Source: UBA3102 sp964413055 (lineage in GTDB: Bacteria > Bacillota > Desulfotomaculia > Desulfotomaculales > Pelotomaculaceae). Taken from it: a stretch of DNA of 64,000 nt. The notes under the pieces were generated by a model. That model saw only the letters and a program-made list of their open reading frames with translations. It did not search any database and had not been told where the DNA came from. This document shows, piece by piece, positions 50,896 to 58,913 of this stretch (the first letter of the stretch is position 1; each line of letters begins with the position of its first letter). The translations under genes were made by a program, and so were the position numbers. The stretch spans positions 248,001-312,000 of the forward strand of contig CAYPRB010000002.1 of assembly GCA_964413055.1 (NCBI GenBank), given 5' to 3'.

Positions 50896-52227
50896 ATGGG
50901 TAAGCTTACCAACGAAGAGGTTCGTAAACTTGCCAAGGAGTTGGGGGTTAAGTTTGTCCGGCTTCAATTCACCGACATTTTCGGTATCCTGAAAAATGTC
51001 GCTATTACAGTGGAGCAGTTAGACAAGGCTTTGGACGGCGAATTGATGTTTGACGGATCTTCGATTGAAGGCTTTGTACGTATTGAAGAATCGGATATGT
51101 ACCTGCGGCCGGACCCTTCCACTTTTGTGGTTTTCCCCTGGAAACCCAGAGAAGGTGCTGTAGCAAGGTTGATTTGTGATATCTACAATTCTGACGGCAC
51201 TCCCTTTGAGGGCGACCCCCGCTACGTTTTGCGCCGGGCCGTCGGGGAAGCGGCCGATATGGGATATACTATGAATGTAGGCCCGGAAGCTGAATTTTTC
51301 CTTTTCCATGTTGATAATGACGGCAGGCCCACCACTGTTACCCATGACCGGGCGGGTTATTTCGATCTTACCCCGGTGGACCTGGGAGAAAATGCCCGGC
51401 GCGACATGGTATTGACCCTGGAAGACATGGGCTTTGAAATAGAGGCTTCCCACCACGAAGTGGCGCCGGGCCAGCACGAGATTGATTTTAAATATTCCGA
51501 TGCCCTGGACGTTGCCGACAAGATTGTCACCTTTAAATTTGTGGTTCGAACCATAGCGCAACGACACGGCTTACACGCGACGTTTATGCCCAAACCTATT
51601 TTCGGCATTGCCGGTTCCGGCATGCATTTAAATCAATCGTTGATGAAAAACGGGGAGAACGCATTTTATGCCCCTGACGCGGTAGACGGCCTCAGTAATG
51701 ATTGTCTTTACTACGTAGGCGGCCTGATGAATCATGCCGCTGCCATAACCGCGGTGATCAATCCCACGGTGAATTCATACAAACGGTTGGTTTCGGGCTA
51801 TGAAGCTCCGGTGTACATCGCCTGGTCCGCGCAAAACCGGAGCCCGTTAATCAGGGTCCCGGCCAAAAAAGGAATGTCCACGCGGATTGAGTTACGGAGT
51901 CCCGACCCGGCCTGCAACCCGTACCTGGCTCTGGCGGCGTGTCTCAAGGCCGGTTTAGACGGGATTAAAAACCGGGTTATGCCGCCTGCTCCGTGCAACC
52001 GTAATATTTATACCATGACGACGGAAGAGAGAAAGCAGCTGGGAATAGGGAACCTGCCGGAAAGCCTGCACGAGGCCGTTCGGGAACTCAAAAAAGACCG
52101 GTTGGTGCAGGAAGCTTTGGGCGGGCACGTGTTTAACCGGTTTATTGAAGCCAAGCAGATCGAGTGGGACCGTTACCGGGTTCAGGTTCATCCCTGGGAA
52201 ATCGAGGAGTACCTGACCAAGTTTTAA
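50896..52227 (+). CDS. glnA: Glutamine synthetase, type I
   Basis: A 443-residue GSI, which makes glutamine from glutamate, ammonia and ATP. LMFDGSSIEGFVRIEESDMY, GPEAEFFLFH (metal Glu), GSGMHLNQSL (His), NPTVNSYKRLV and SPDPACNPYLALAACLKAG match. The length and start fit the feedback-regulated alpha subtype of Firmicutes, which lacks the adenylylation extension. ATG 50896 follows GAGGTGG; ATG 50878 is in frame. Control is by the leader antiterminator just upstream. Confidence 0.96.
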   Translation: MGKLTNEEVRKLAKELGVKFVRLQFTDIFGILKNVAITVEQLDKALDGELMFDGSSIEGFVRIEESDMYLRPDPSTFVVFPWKPREGAVARLICDIYNSDGTPFEGDPRYVLRRAVGEAADMGYTMNVGPEAEFFLFHVDNDGRPTTVTHDRAGYFDLTPVDLGENARRDMVLTLEDMGFEIEASHHEVAPGQHEIDFKYSDALDVADKIVTFKFVVRTIAQRHGLHATFMPKPIFGIAGSGMHLNQSLMKNGENAFYAPDAVDGLSNDCLYYVGGLMNHAAAITAVINPTVNSYKRLVSGYEAPVYIAWSAQNRSPLIRVPAKKGMSTRIELRSPDPACNPYLALAACLKAGLDGIKNRVMPPAPCNRNIYTMTTEERKQLGIGNLPESLHEAVRELKKDRLVQEALGGHVFNRFIEAKQIEWDRYRVQVHPWEIEEYLTKF

Positions 52228-52254
52228 ACCGGGTTCGAATTTTATTTAAATAAC

Positions 52255-52345
52255 GGGTACAATTTTGTATCCAGGCAGAGTTTGGCAACGAGGCCTCAAC
52301 TACAGTGCGCGCTGTCTTGCGTGCATTGTAGTGAGGCCTTTTTAT
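52255..52345 (+). promoter_or_regulatory. Second ANTAR-like dual hairpin with terminator, between glnA and ilvN
   Basis: The architecture repeats that in front of glnA. P1' (52255-52272) is GGGTAC-AATTTT-GTATCC, P2' (52284-52295) is GGC-AACGAG-GCC, and 11 nt lie between, as in the first leader. P2' has A1 and G4; P1' has A1 but T at 4, and its stem is longer. P2' overlaps the terminator (52291-52339, AGGCCTC-A-ACTACA with TGTAGT-GAGGCCT, then TTTTTA). It may be the glnA terminator controlled for read-through, or a decayed copy. Confidence 0.6.
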
Positions 52346-52477
52346 TTTTGCTTGTATAGTATTGCAGCGGACAAATTTGCTTTTACTGCGTGATAGGGTC
52401 GAATTTTTATTTTACAGTGTAGTAGAGTGTTTTTTATGATAAAATTTAAAGAAACCTGATTGGTAGGGGGTTAAATT

Positions 52478-52999
52478 GTGAAAAACACGCTTGCGGTACT
52501 GGTGGTCAATAAACCGGGCGTATTGGCGCGTATATCCGGACTTTTGAGCCGGAGGGTTTTTAATATTGAAAGTATTGCTGCCGGATATACCGAAGAACCG
52601 GACATAACGCGCATCACTCTGGTGGTAAAGGGAGACACCTATGCCCTGGAACAGGTTATGAAGCAACTTTCAAAGCTAGTTGACGTAATTAAAATTGTGG
52701 AACTCAAGATTCAAGATTCATTGGAGCGGGAATTGGCACTGATCAAAGTAAAAGCCGATTCAAACCGGAGATCGGATATCGTAAACCTGGTTTCGGTATT
52801 CAGGGCAAACATTATTGATGTCAATAAAGAAACCATGGTCATAGAGATTTTGGGAGATGAAAAGAAAGTCAATGCTTTTTGTGCCGTTCTGGAGGATTAT
52901 GGCATTGTCGAAATGGTACGCACTGGAAAGGTAGCTCTTTCGCGGGGTCCGGGTGCGGTGAAACATGTTTCCAGCAATCACAGTGAGCAGAAAGAATAA
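52478..52999 (+). CDS. ilvN: Acetolactate synthase small (regulatory) subunit
   Basis: A 173-residue protein with an N-terminal ACT domain (LAVLVVNKPGVLARISGLLS, then RVFNIESIAAGYTE) and a C-terminal domain (LALIKVKADSNRRSDIVNLV). It activates the catalytic subunit and confers valine feedback. No ilvB is next to it, which is unusual because both subunits are normally adjacent. GTG 52478 follows GTAGGGGG. Its upstream region has the second ANTAR-like leader, so its expression may depend on nitrogen status. Confidence 0.92.
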   Translation: MKNTLAVLVVNKPGVLARISGLLSRRVFNIESIAAGYTEEPDITRITLVVKGDTYALEQVMKQLSKLVDVIKIVELKIQDSLERELALIKVKADSNRRSDIVNLVSVFRANIIDVNKETMVIEILGDEKKVNAFCAVLEDYGIVEMVRTGKVALSRGPGAVKHVSSNHSEQKE

Positions 53000-53041
53000 C
53001 TGTTATTCGATAGTTATATATTATTAGTAAATCATTTGTTA

Positions 53042-53072
53042 TTGACATAAAAGAAGCAATCAGGTATATAAT
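53042..53072 (+). promoter_or_regulatory. Sigma-A promoter of the toxin-antitoxin operon
   Basis: TTGACA and TATATA are 17 bp apart (TATAAT at 19 bp also possible), 40 nt before the antitoxin start. Confidence 0.65.
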
Positions 53073-53112
53073 TAAAGGTGTAAGGATGATAATCCATAAA
53101 GGGGGACCATTA

Positions 53113-53388
53113 ATGTCCCAGGTGAAGAGGATCATGATCAGCCTTCCGCACGCCCTTTTAGAAGAAGTAGATGGGATAGCTGCTGTAGAGCAGCTAAACA
53201 GGAGTGAATTTATCAGGGAAGCCATGAAACTTTATATCGCTGAGCGCAAGAGAAGGCTTTTAAGAGAGCAAATGAAAAAAGGTTATCTCGAAATGGCCAA
53301 GATAAACCTGGACCTTGCAGTAGAGCATCACCGCCTGGAAACAGAAGTAATGCATATTTATGACAAACCCGTTTCGGAGGTAAAGTAG
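53113..53388 (+). CDS. ndoAI: Ribbon-helix-helix antitoxin
   Basis: A 91-residue CopG-type protein. The beta-strand and helices QVKRIMISLPHALLEEVDGI and LNRSEFIREAMKLYIAERKR bind DNA; the C-terminal part (about 55-91) wraps the toxin. It is the EndoAI/MazE-like antitoxin of Firmicutes. ATG 53113 follows GGGGGACC. The toxin begins 2 bp after its stop. It should also repress its own promoter. Confidence 0.9.
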   Translation: MSQVKRIMISLPHALLEEVDGIAAVEQLNRSEFIREAMKLYIAERKRRLLREQMKKGYLEMAKINLDLAVEHHRLETEVMHIYDKPVSEVK

Positions 53389-53389
53389 C

Positions 53390-53740
53390 ATGGCAATCCG
53401 CCGGGGGGATGTGTTTTATGCCGACCTCAGCCCTGTGATCGGCTCCGAACAGGGGGGTACCAGACCGGTACTTATTATTCAGAATGAGATTGGTAACCAG
53501 TACAGTCCGACCACCATAGTTGCGGCGATAACTTCCCAGATTGATAAGCCCAGGTTGCCCACCCATATAGCAATGCTGGCAAGCCCTGGCGGTTTGGAAA
53601 AAAATTCGGTAATTCTTTTGGAGCAGATCAGGACTATTGACAAGAGCAGGCTTATGGAAAAGGTAACTACTCTTGACGTTGAAATGATGACCAAGGTGAA
53701 TCAGGCCATAGAAATAAGTCTGGGACTGATGGAACTGTAA
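53390..53740 (+). CDS. ndoA: MazF/EndoA type mRNA interferase toxin
   Basis: A 116-residue PemK/MazF-family endoribonuclease, close to Bacillus EndoA (IRRGDVFYADLSPVIGSEQG, GTRPVLIIQNEIGNQYSPT, NSVILLEQIRTIDKSRL). The conserved Arg and Thr/Ser of the active site are present. EndoA cuts at UACAU; that specificity is inferred from family. In most Firmicutes the pair follows alr directly; here about 8.7 kb lies between. Confidence 0.95.
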   Translation: MAIRRGDVFYADLSPVIGSEQGGTRPVLIIQNEIGNQYSPTTIVAAITSQIDKPRLPTHIAMLASPGGLEKNSVILLEQIRTIDKSRLMEKVTTLDVEMMTKVNQAIEISLGLMEL

Positions 53741-53821
53741 AAGTTTACTAACAGATTATTGCAAACATACCGGTATGTCATTTACCGGTAATTTTATTTT
53801 TTGAAGAGGAGAGCTGTGAAA

Positions 53822-54946
53822 ATGCTTGCCATTACCGGAGGTAAAGTTCTTACCATGGCCGGACCGCCGCTCACAAAAGGAACCGTTCTGGTGGACCGGG
53901 GTAAAATTAAGGGGGTTTATCCGGGGGAAGTAGTACCGCCGGGAGTGAAAGTCGTGGAAGCTACAGATAAGGTGGTCATGCCGGGCTTGATTGACGCTCA
54001 TAGTCACCTGGGGATCATAGAAGAAATTTACCGGGAAGAAGGGGACGACAGTAATGAAATAACCGACCCGGTTACGCCGCACCTCCGGGCTATAGATGCT
54101 GTAAACCCGGCTGACACCGGTTTTAGGGACGCGCTGGCCGCAGGGGTAACTACCGTGGTGACCGGTCCGGGCAGTGCCAATATTGTCGGCGGAGAAATGA
54201 TGGTTTTGAAAACCTGCGGCACTGTAGTTGACGAAATGGTGGTGCGTTTTCCCGCGGGTATGAAGGCTGCTTTGGGTGAAAATCCTAAATATAATTACGG
54301 AAAGAATAAAAAAACTCCCGTAACTCGTATGGCTTCCGCAGCAATCTTACGTGAAGCCCTGGTTGACGCCCGGAATTATTTAAAAAAGGATTCACCCGAG
54401 CGGAATTTAAAACTGGAAGCCCTGGGCAGGGTGTTAAAGGGCGAGATGCCTCTGCGGGTGCATGCCCATCGCGCCGACGACATTATGACCGCTATTCGTA
54501 TTGGGGAAGAGTTTGGGATACGGCTTATTATCGAACACTGTACCGAAGGCGGTTTGGTAGCCGACCGGTTGGCCGCCAGGGGGATACCAGTGATTATCGG
54601 CCCGGTAATCACCAACCGGGCCAAAGTAGAGTTGCGGGGAGTATCGCTGGAAACAGCCAAGGTGCTGGCCGGAGCGGGGGTAAAATTTGCCATCATGACT
54701 GACCATCCGGTGGTACCGGTGCAGTACTTGGCGGTATCGGCGGCACTAGCCGTGAAAGGTGGTTTATCCGTCGAAAATGCATTGCGTGCGATCACCATTG
54801 ATGCCGCCGGTATTTTGGACTTGGAAGAGCGGTTGGGTAGTATCGAACCGGGTAAGGATGCCGACCTGGTAATTTTGGACCGGCATCCTTTAGAACTTTT
54901 GTCCCGGGTGGAACAGGTCTACATTAACGGGAGAAAAGTTTTTTAA
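53822..54946 (+). CDS. Imidazolonepropionase-like amidohydrolase
   Basis: A protein of about 374 residues in the amidohydrolase superfamily. VVMPGLIDAHSHLG has the metal-binding HxH, IIEHCTEGG a central His, and MTDHPVVPV the late Asp; the C-terminal LGSIEPGKDADLVILDRHPL is the family tail. The usual carboxylated-Lys position is not obvious, and an Arg/His-rich LRVHAHRADD fits the imidazolonepropionase-like group (COG1228). Substrate is unknown. Start is uncertain among TTG 53801, GTG 53816 and ATG 53822; GAGGAGA lies upstream. Confidence 0.85.
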   Translation: MLAITGGKVLTMAGPPLTKGTVLVDRGKIKGVYPGEVVPPGVKVVEATDKVVMPGLIDAHSHLGIIEEIYREEGDDSNEITDPVTPHLRAIDAVNPADTGFRDALAAGVTTVVTGPGSANIVGGEMMVLKTCGTVVDEMVVRFPAGMKAALGENPKYNYGKNKKTPVTRMASAAILREALVDARNYLKKDSPERNLKLEALGRVLKGEMPLRVHAHRADDIMTAIRIGEEFGIRLIIEHCTEGGLVADRLAARGIPVIIGPVITNRAKVELRGVSLETAKVLAGAGVKFAIMTDHPVVPVQYLAVSAALAVKGGLSVENALRAITIDAAGILDLEERLGSIEPGKDADLVILDRHPLELLSRVEQVYINGRKVF

Positions 54947-54980
54947 CAGATGGGACGTGACAAAATAATTAATTAAAAAA

Positions 54981-55007
54981 AGGATCTTGTATAGACATGT
55001 CGAAATA
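54981..55007 (+). promoter_or_regulatory. Sigma-H-like promoter with 0A box upstream of the spo0F-like gene
   Basis: AGGAT and GAAATAA are separated by 16 bp, the spacing of sigma-H promoters (for example spoVG). The -10 overlaps TGTCGAA (54998-55004), the Spo0A-binding core. The same arrangement occurs at 61873. In Bacillus spo0F is itself under sigma-H and Spo0A control. Confidence 0.5.
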
Positions 55008-55071
55008 AAATATCGTGGTAATATTAAACTTATTTGTTAACACATGTTATATTATGTCGGAGGGTGACGAA

Positions 55072-55485
55072 ATGAAAGATGGTCCATTGAAAATTCTTAT
55101 AGTTGACGATCAGGCCGGGGTACGGTATTTGTTGAAAATTATCATGGAAGAAGCCGGTCACATGGTTTATACTGCGCAAAACGGTCTGGAAGCTGTTTCA
55201 TCAGCGGCGGCAAACCGTCCGGACCTGATTTTTATGGACGTAAAAATGCCGCTAATGGGTGGTCTGGAGGCCCTGGACCGGATTAAAACTCAGATGTCTG
55301 AAATTGACGTGATCATTATGACCGCTTACCCTTCGGAGGATATTGTTAATCAGGCTAAAGAAATGGGTGCCTTGTGCTGTATTACCAAACCCTTTGATGT
55401 GGAAATAATTAAAGAACTTTTGGGTAAGTACCGTTGGGGCCTGGAAAATATTAACAACATCGCTGTGTTCGATTATGTTTGTTAA
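55072..55485 (+). CDS. spo0F: Spo0F-like single-domain response regulator
   Basis: A 137-residue receiver domain without output domain. KILIVDDQAGVRYLLKIIME has the acidic pair, the phospho-Asp lies in LIFMDVKMPLMGGLEALD, and the Thr/Lys pair in VIIMTAYPSEDIV and CCITKPFDVEII. It is slightly longer than Bacillus Spo0F. ATG 55072 follows GGAGGGTGA. The promoter has sigma-H and 0A-box features. A role as phosphotransfer step in sporulation is likely, but many Clostridia lack a classic phosphorelay, and no kinase or Spo0B is adjacent. Confidence 0.82.
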   Translation: MKDGPLKILIVDDQAGVRYLLKIIMEEAGHMVYTAQNGLEAVSSAAANRPDLIFMDVKMPLMGGLEALDRIKTQMSEIDVIIMTAYPSEDIVNQAKEMGALCCITKPFDVEIIKELLGKYRWGLENINNIAVFDYVC

Positions 55486-55498
55486 ATAGTTTTTTATT

Positions 55499-55523
55499 CC
55501 CTCAAAATAAAGAGGGTTTTTTT
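55499..55523 (+). terminator. Terminator after the spo0F-like gene
   Basis: CCCTC and GAGGG pair around an 8-nt A-rich loop, followed by TTTTTTTG. Confidence 0.8.
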
Positions 55524-55598
55524 GTTTTTCCGAGAAATTATGTTATTTTATTAGTAAAGTTTAACGTCAAATAAATCATGCGCCGGGAGTGTTAGTAA

Positions 55599-56048
55599 TT
55601 GCGGCAAGTCTACCGGGTGGTCGATGCAAATTTAAACCGGGCCAGGGAAGGGTTGCGGGTTTTGGAGGAGATAGCGCGGTTTGTCCTGGATGATGTTGAT
55701 TTAACCGCGAACCTTAAAGATATCCGCCATAACCTTAATACCTTAGTTTCTGAAGCGTCTAATCTAAGGTACGATATAATACATTCCAGGGATTCGGAGG
55801 GTGACGTGGGGGCTGGTTCCTGGACCAAAAGGGAAAGTGCCAGGGACAGTCTTTTTGCTCTTGCCACGGCTAACTTTAAACGGGTACAGGAGGCCGCCAG
55901 GGTTCTGGAGGAGTTCGGAAAGCTTCTCGGCCTGCCGGCGCGGGAATTTAAAAAGATTCGTTTTGAAACTTATTTACTGGAAAAAAAAATTGGGGCCAGG
56001 TTGTGCGAGCAAATAAATACAACTCCGGTCTCTAAAGGAGAATTATGA
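55599..56048 (+). CDS. thiD2: ThiD2-like hydroxymethylpyrimidine phosphate kinase domain protein
   Basis: A 149-residue helical protein matching the domain often fused in front of ThiE in Desulfovibrio and Aquificales (ThiD2): YRVVDANLNRAREGLRVLEE, then LRYDIIHSRDSEGDVG and FKRVQEAARVLEEFGKLLG. The ThiD2 domain has been shown elsewhere to phosphorylate HMP-P, replacing ThiD. Here it is free-standing and its stop overlaps thiL (ATGA), so it fits the missing step between ThiC and ThiE. The TTG start follows GGGAGTG. Confidence 0.82.
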   Translation: MRQVYRVVDANLNRAREGLRVLEEIARFVLDDVDLTANLKDIRHNLNTLVSEASNLRYDIIHSRDSEGDVGAGSWTKRESARDSLFALATANFKRVQEAARVLEEFGKLLGLPAREFKKIRFETYLLEKKIGARLCEQINTTPVSKGEL

Positions 56049-57049
56049 AACTTTCAGAACTGGGAGAATTCAGGTTGATCAAGCTTTTGACCAAAGATTT
56101 GGTTTGTGACCCCCGGGGAATAATTAGAGGTGTTGGTGACGATACTGCTGTTCTCACAACCGGTGCAGGGGTTTGGCTTTTGTTTACCACCGATATGATG
56201 GTGGAAGGAATTCATTTTTCTCTTGACTACAGTACTTGGCAACAGGTGGGCTGGAAGGCCCTGGCGGTAAATCTGAGCGATATTGCCGCCATGGGAGGAC
56301 GTCCCACGCACGCTCTGGTTTCCCTCGGTATTCCACAAGAACTCGAATCGGATGCTCTCGTGGACCTTTATGCGGGGCTGAGGGAGGCGGTAAAAAAGTA
56401 CCGGGTAAATATTGTGGGTGGCGATACCGTCAGCAGTCCCGGGCAGTTGGTTATAAACGTGGTCCTGCTTGGTGAGGTGGAGGCGGGGAAAGTTGTCTAT
56501 CGCAGCGGTGCCCGTCCCGGCGACCGGGTATATGTTACCGGTACCCTGGGAGCACCGGCAGCTGGTCTTTATCTTTTCCAGAGTTCGGGACTTTCTTGTG
56601 CTCCGGAAATCGCGGATTATTGCCGCCGTGCGCATACCATACCTCAGCCGCGGGTGGAAGCAGGAAGCATCCTGGCAAGGTGCGGTGTTTCTGCCATGGA
56701 TGATATCAGTGATGGCCTGGCCAGTGAAATGCACGAAATTTGTGATGCCAGCGGTGTGGGCTGCATTATCAGGGAACAAAGTCTTCCTGTGGATCGGCGT
56801 GTCAAGGTCGTGGCCGGAAAAGCAGGTGTTGACCTGTTGGAATGGGTTCTTTTCGGCGGGGAGGATTTGGAACTGGTCTTTACGGCCGGTCCGGATGCCG
56901 AAAAAAAGATGGAAAAGGTGTTAGCTGGAAAAAATATCAGGATCCGTAATATTGGTGAAATTATCGCTTCAAGGAAAGTTATGCTGGAACGTTCTAACGG
57001 AGAGGTTGTTGCCTTGCCGCGCGGTGGTTACGACCATTTCCTCGGGTAG
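56045..57049 (+). CDS. thiL: Thiamine-monophosphate kinase
   Basis: A 334-residue ThiL that makes thiamine pyrophosphate from thiamine phosphate. GEFRLIKLLTKD, GVGDDTAVLTTG, LLFTTDMMVEGIHF, VNLSDIAAMGGRPTHALVSL and GGDTVSSPGQLVI and DDISDGLASEMHEICDAS are the PurM-like fold motifs with metal-binding Asp residues. It overlaps thiD2 by 4 nt. It makes the ligand of the TPP riboswitch at 29 kb. Confidence 0.95.
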   Translation: MKLSELGEFRLIKLLTKDLVCDPRGIIRGVGDDTAVLTTGAGVWLLFTTDMMVEGIHFSLDYSTWQQVGWKALAVNLSDIAAMGGRPTHALVSLGIPQELESDALVDLYAGLREAVKKYRVNIVGGDTVSSPGQLVINVVLLGEVEAGKVVYRSGARPGDRVYVTGTLGAPAAGLYLFQSSGLSCAPEIADYCRRAHTIPQPRVEAGSILARCGVSAMDDISDGLASEMHEICDASGVGCIIREQSLPVDRRVKVVAGKAGVDLLEWVLFGGEDLELVFTAGPDAEKKMEKVLAGKNIRIRNIGEIIASRKVMLERSNGEVVALPRGGYDHFLG

Positions 57050-57104
57050 AGGGTGTTGCGCGCGGCCGGTTAAGGTTATAATATTTATAATTGGAGTGAC
57101 CACA

Positions 57105-57584
57105 TTGAAATCAATTTATACCGGTTCCGGGAAAGAAACTTTTGGGGTGGGAGAAAAACTGGCCCCGTTTTTGTGTGCCGGGGATATTCTTTGTTTGAAC
57201 GGCGAGCTTGGTGCCGGAAAAACCAAGTTTATTCAGGGCGCGGCATGCGGGCTGGGTGTGAATGAAGCGGTGACCAGCCCCACGTTTACTTTAATCAATG
57301 AATACCAGGGCCGGTTGCCGGTTTTTCATATGGATGCCTACCGCCTGGATAGTCCCATGGAAATGGAAGAACTGGGGTGTGAAGAATACTTTTACGGTGA
57401 TGGCGTTACCATGGTGGAGTGGGCGGAAAAAGTACAGGCAATATTGCCGGAAGAGCGGCTGGGAATTTATATTAAACGGCTTGATACAGGCGAGAATCAA
57501 AGAGAAATCATATTGGTTCCTGCAGGCGGGAGATACCGCCACCTGGTTGAGGAGTTGATGAGAGTTGTTCGCACTGGGAATTGA
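57105..57584 (+). CDS. tsaE: tRNA threonylcarbamoyladenosine biosynthesis protein TsaE
   Basis: A 159-residue P-loop ATPase needed for t6A37 formation in tRNA. LNGELGAGKTKFIQGAACGL is the Walker A region, SPTFTLINEYQGRLPVFHMD the Walker B-like strand, and VTMVEWAEKVQAILPEERL follows. TTG 57105 is chosen because the family starts here and GGAGTGACC precedes it. It overlaps tsaB by 20 nt. A TATAAT-like box lies at about 57078. Confidence 0.93.
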   Translation: MKSIYTGSGKETFGVGEKLAPFLCAGDILCLNGELGAGKTKFIQGAACGLGVNEAVTSPTFTLINEYQGRLPVFHMDAYRLDSPMEMEELGCEEYFYGDGVTMVEWAEKVQAILPEERLGIYIKRLDTGENQREIILVPAGGRYRHLVEELMRVVRTGN

Positions 57585-58278
57585 ATCGGCTACTCCGGTG
57601 GCCGCGGCGGCAGTAGCCGGGGAAGGGGACATTTTGGCCGAGCGGATGGTGCTTAACCAGCGGACGCATTCGGTTAACTTGCTGCCCATGATCAAAGCGG
57701 TGCTGGAAGAGTCCGGAGTCGAACCATCCCAAATTGCTGTTATAGCGGTGTCCGGCGGTCCCGGTTCTTTTACCGGTCTGCGCATCGGCATGAGTACCGC
57801 CAAGGCCCTGGCTCAGGTATGGGGTAAACCGGTGGCGGGAATACCAACCCTGGAAACCCTGGTATTTCCTTTTGTCGGTCATAACAGGCTGGTCTGCCCG
57901 GTTTTAAATGCGCGTAGAGATGAAGTCTATACCGCAATATATGATTGTGCCGGTTCCGCACCTGATTGTCTGGCCGGGCCCATGGCTTTAAGTCCCGAAA
58001 AACTGGTGTGCAATCTTTTGCAATATAAAAAACCGGTTACCTTTTTGGGGGACGGTGTTCCGTTCTACGGTACACTTATAAAAGCCGGGCTGGGAAGTTC
58101 GGCCGGATTTGCTCCCGCTTCGGCAAATTTTCCACGGGGTGCGGTGGTGGCCGAACTGGGCCTGATTGCTTTTAAGGAGGGCCGCGGTGTTCCACCCGCT
58201 ATCTTGCAGCCCGAATATATCAGGTTGTCTGAAGCAGAGGTGAATTGGCTTAAAAAACATACCGGTAATTATTTCTAA
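57565..58278 (+). CDS. tsaB: tRNA threonylcarbamoyladenosine biosynthesis protein TsaB
   Basis: A 237-residue ASKHA-fold protein (FALGIESATPVAAAAV, then AVSGGPGSFTGLRIGMSTAK). It dimerises with TsaD, which is not in this window. It overlaps tsaE and is followed 32 bp later by rimI, the usual tsaE-tsaB-rimI order. The usual fourth gene, tsaD, is replaced in position by an FtsA-like gene. Confidence 0.93.
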   Translation: MFALGIESATPVAAAAVAGEGDILAERMVLNQRTHSVNLLPMIKAVLEESGVEPSQIAVIAVSGGPGSFTGLRIGMSTAKALAQVWGKPVAGIPTLETLVFPFVGHNRLVCPVLNARRDEVYTAIYDCAGSAPDCLAGPMALSPEKLVCNLLQYKKPVTFLGDGVPFYGTLIKAGLGSSAGFAPASANFPRGAVVAELGLIAFKEGRGVPPAILQPEYIRLSEAEVNWLKKHTGNYF

Positions 58279-58310
58279 ACTTGTCTGAGTATTTTTTCAG
58301 GGGGTGGACA

Positions 58311-58799
58311 GTGGATATTAAATTTGAGGAAATGCGCTTGAAACATTTAAATCAGGTAGTGCAAATTGAAAATATCTCTTATTCCTCACCCTGGTCACGG
58401 CATTCTTTTGCTTACGAAGTCGTAAAGAATAGTTTTGCGTGTTATATTGTGGCTGTCAGCGATAAAAAAGTGGTCGGGTATGCCGGGATGTGGTTAATTT
58501 TGGATGAGGCTCACATAACCAATGTAGCGGTACATCCGGATTATCGCAAGGCAGGAATCGGCAAGGCGCTGATGATGCAAATGATTGGCAGGGCGGTTGT
58601 GACCGGAGCCAGTAGAATGACCCTGGAAGTCCGCCCGTCAAATAATACCGCCAGGCATCTTTACGGCATGCTGGGTTTTAAGGAAAAAGGCGTGCGTAAA
58701 GGTTACTATACGGATACCAACGAAGATGCGATCATCATGTGGAAGGATGATCTTTCCGGAAGCAGTACGCAAAATATTTTATCCAGCAACTATTTTTGA
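58311..58799 (+). CDS. rimI: Ribosomal protein S18-alanine N-acetyltransferase
   Basis: A 162-residue GNAT enzyme. FEEMRLKHLNQVVQIENISY, the acetyl-CoA loop VHPDYRKAGIGKALMMQMIG and LEVRPSNNTARHLYGMLGFK are typical of RimI. GTG 58311 is chosen because AGGGGGTGG lies just upstream. Substrate (S18 N-terminal Ala) is inferred from family and from the tsaE-tsaB context. Confidence 0.92.
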   Translation: MDIKFEEMRLKHLNQVVQIENISYSSPWSRHSFAYEVVKNSFACYIVAVSDKKVVGYAGMWLILDEAHITNVAVHPDYRKAGIGKALMMQMIGRAVVTGASRMTLEVRPSNNTARHLYGMLGFKEKGVRKGYYTDTNEDAIIMWKDDLSGSSTQNILSSNYF

Positions 58800-58913
58800 T
58801 CGTGGCAACCAAAAGGATATTACGCCCTTTAGTTTGTTGAACCGGCATAATTCTTGAGATATACTTTGGTAAGACGATTTAATTTGCAGTTGATTAATCG
58901 GTTGGAGTGGAAT

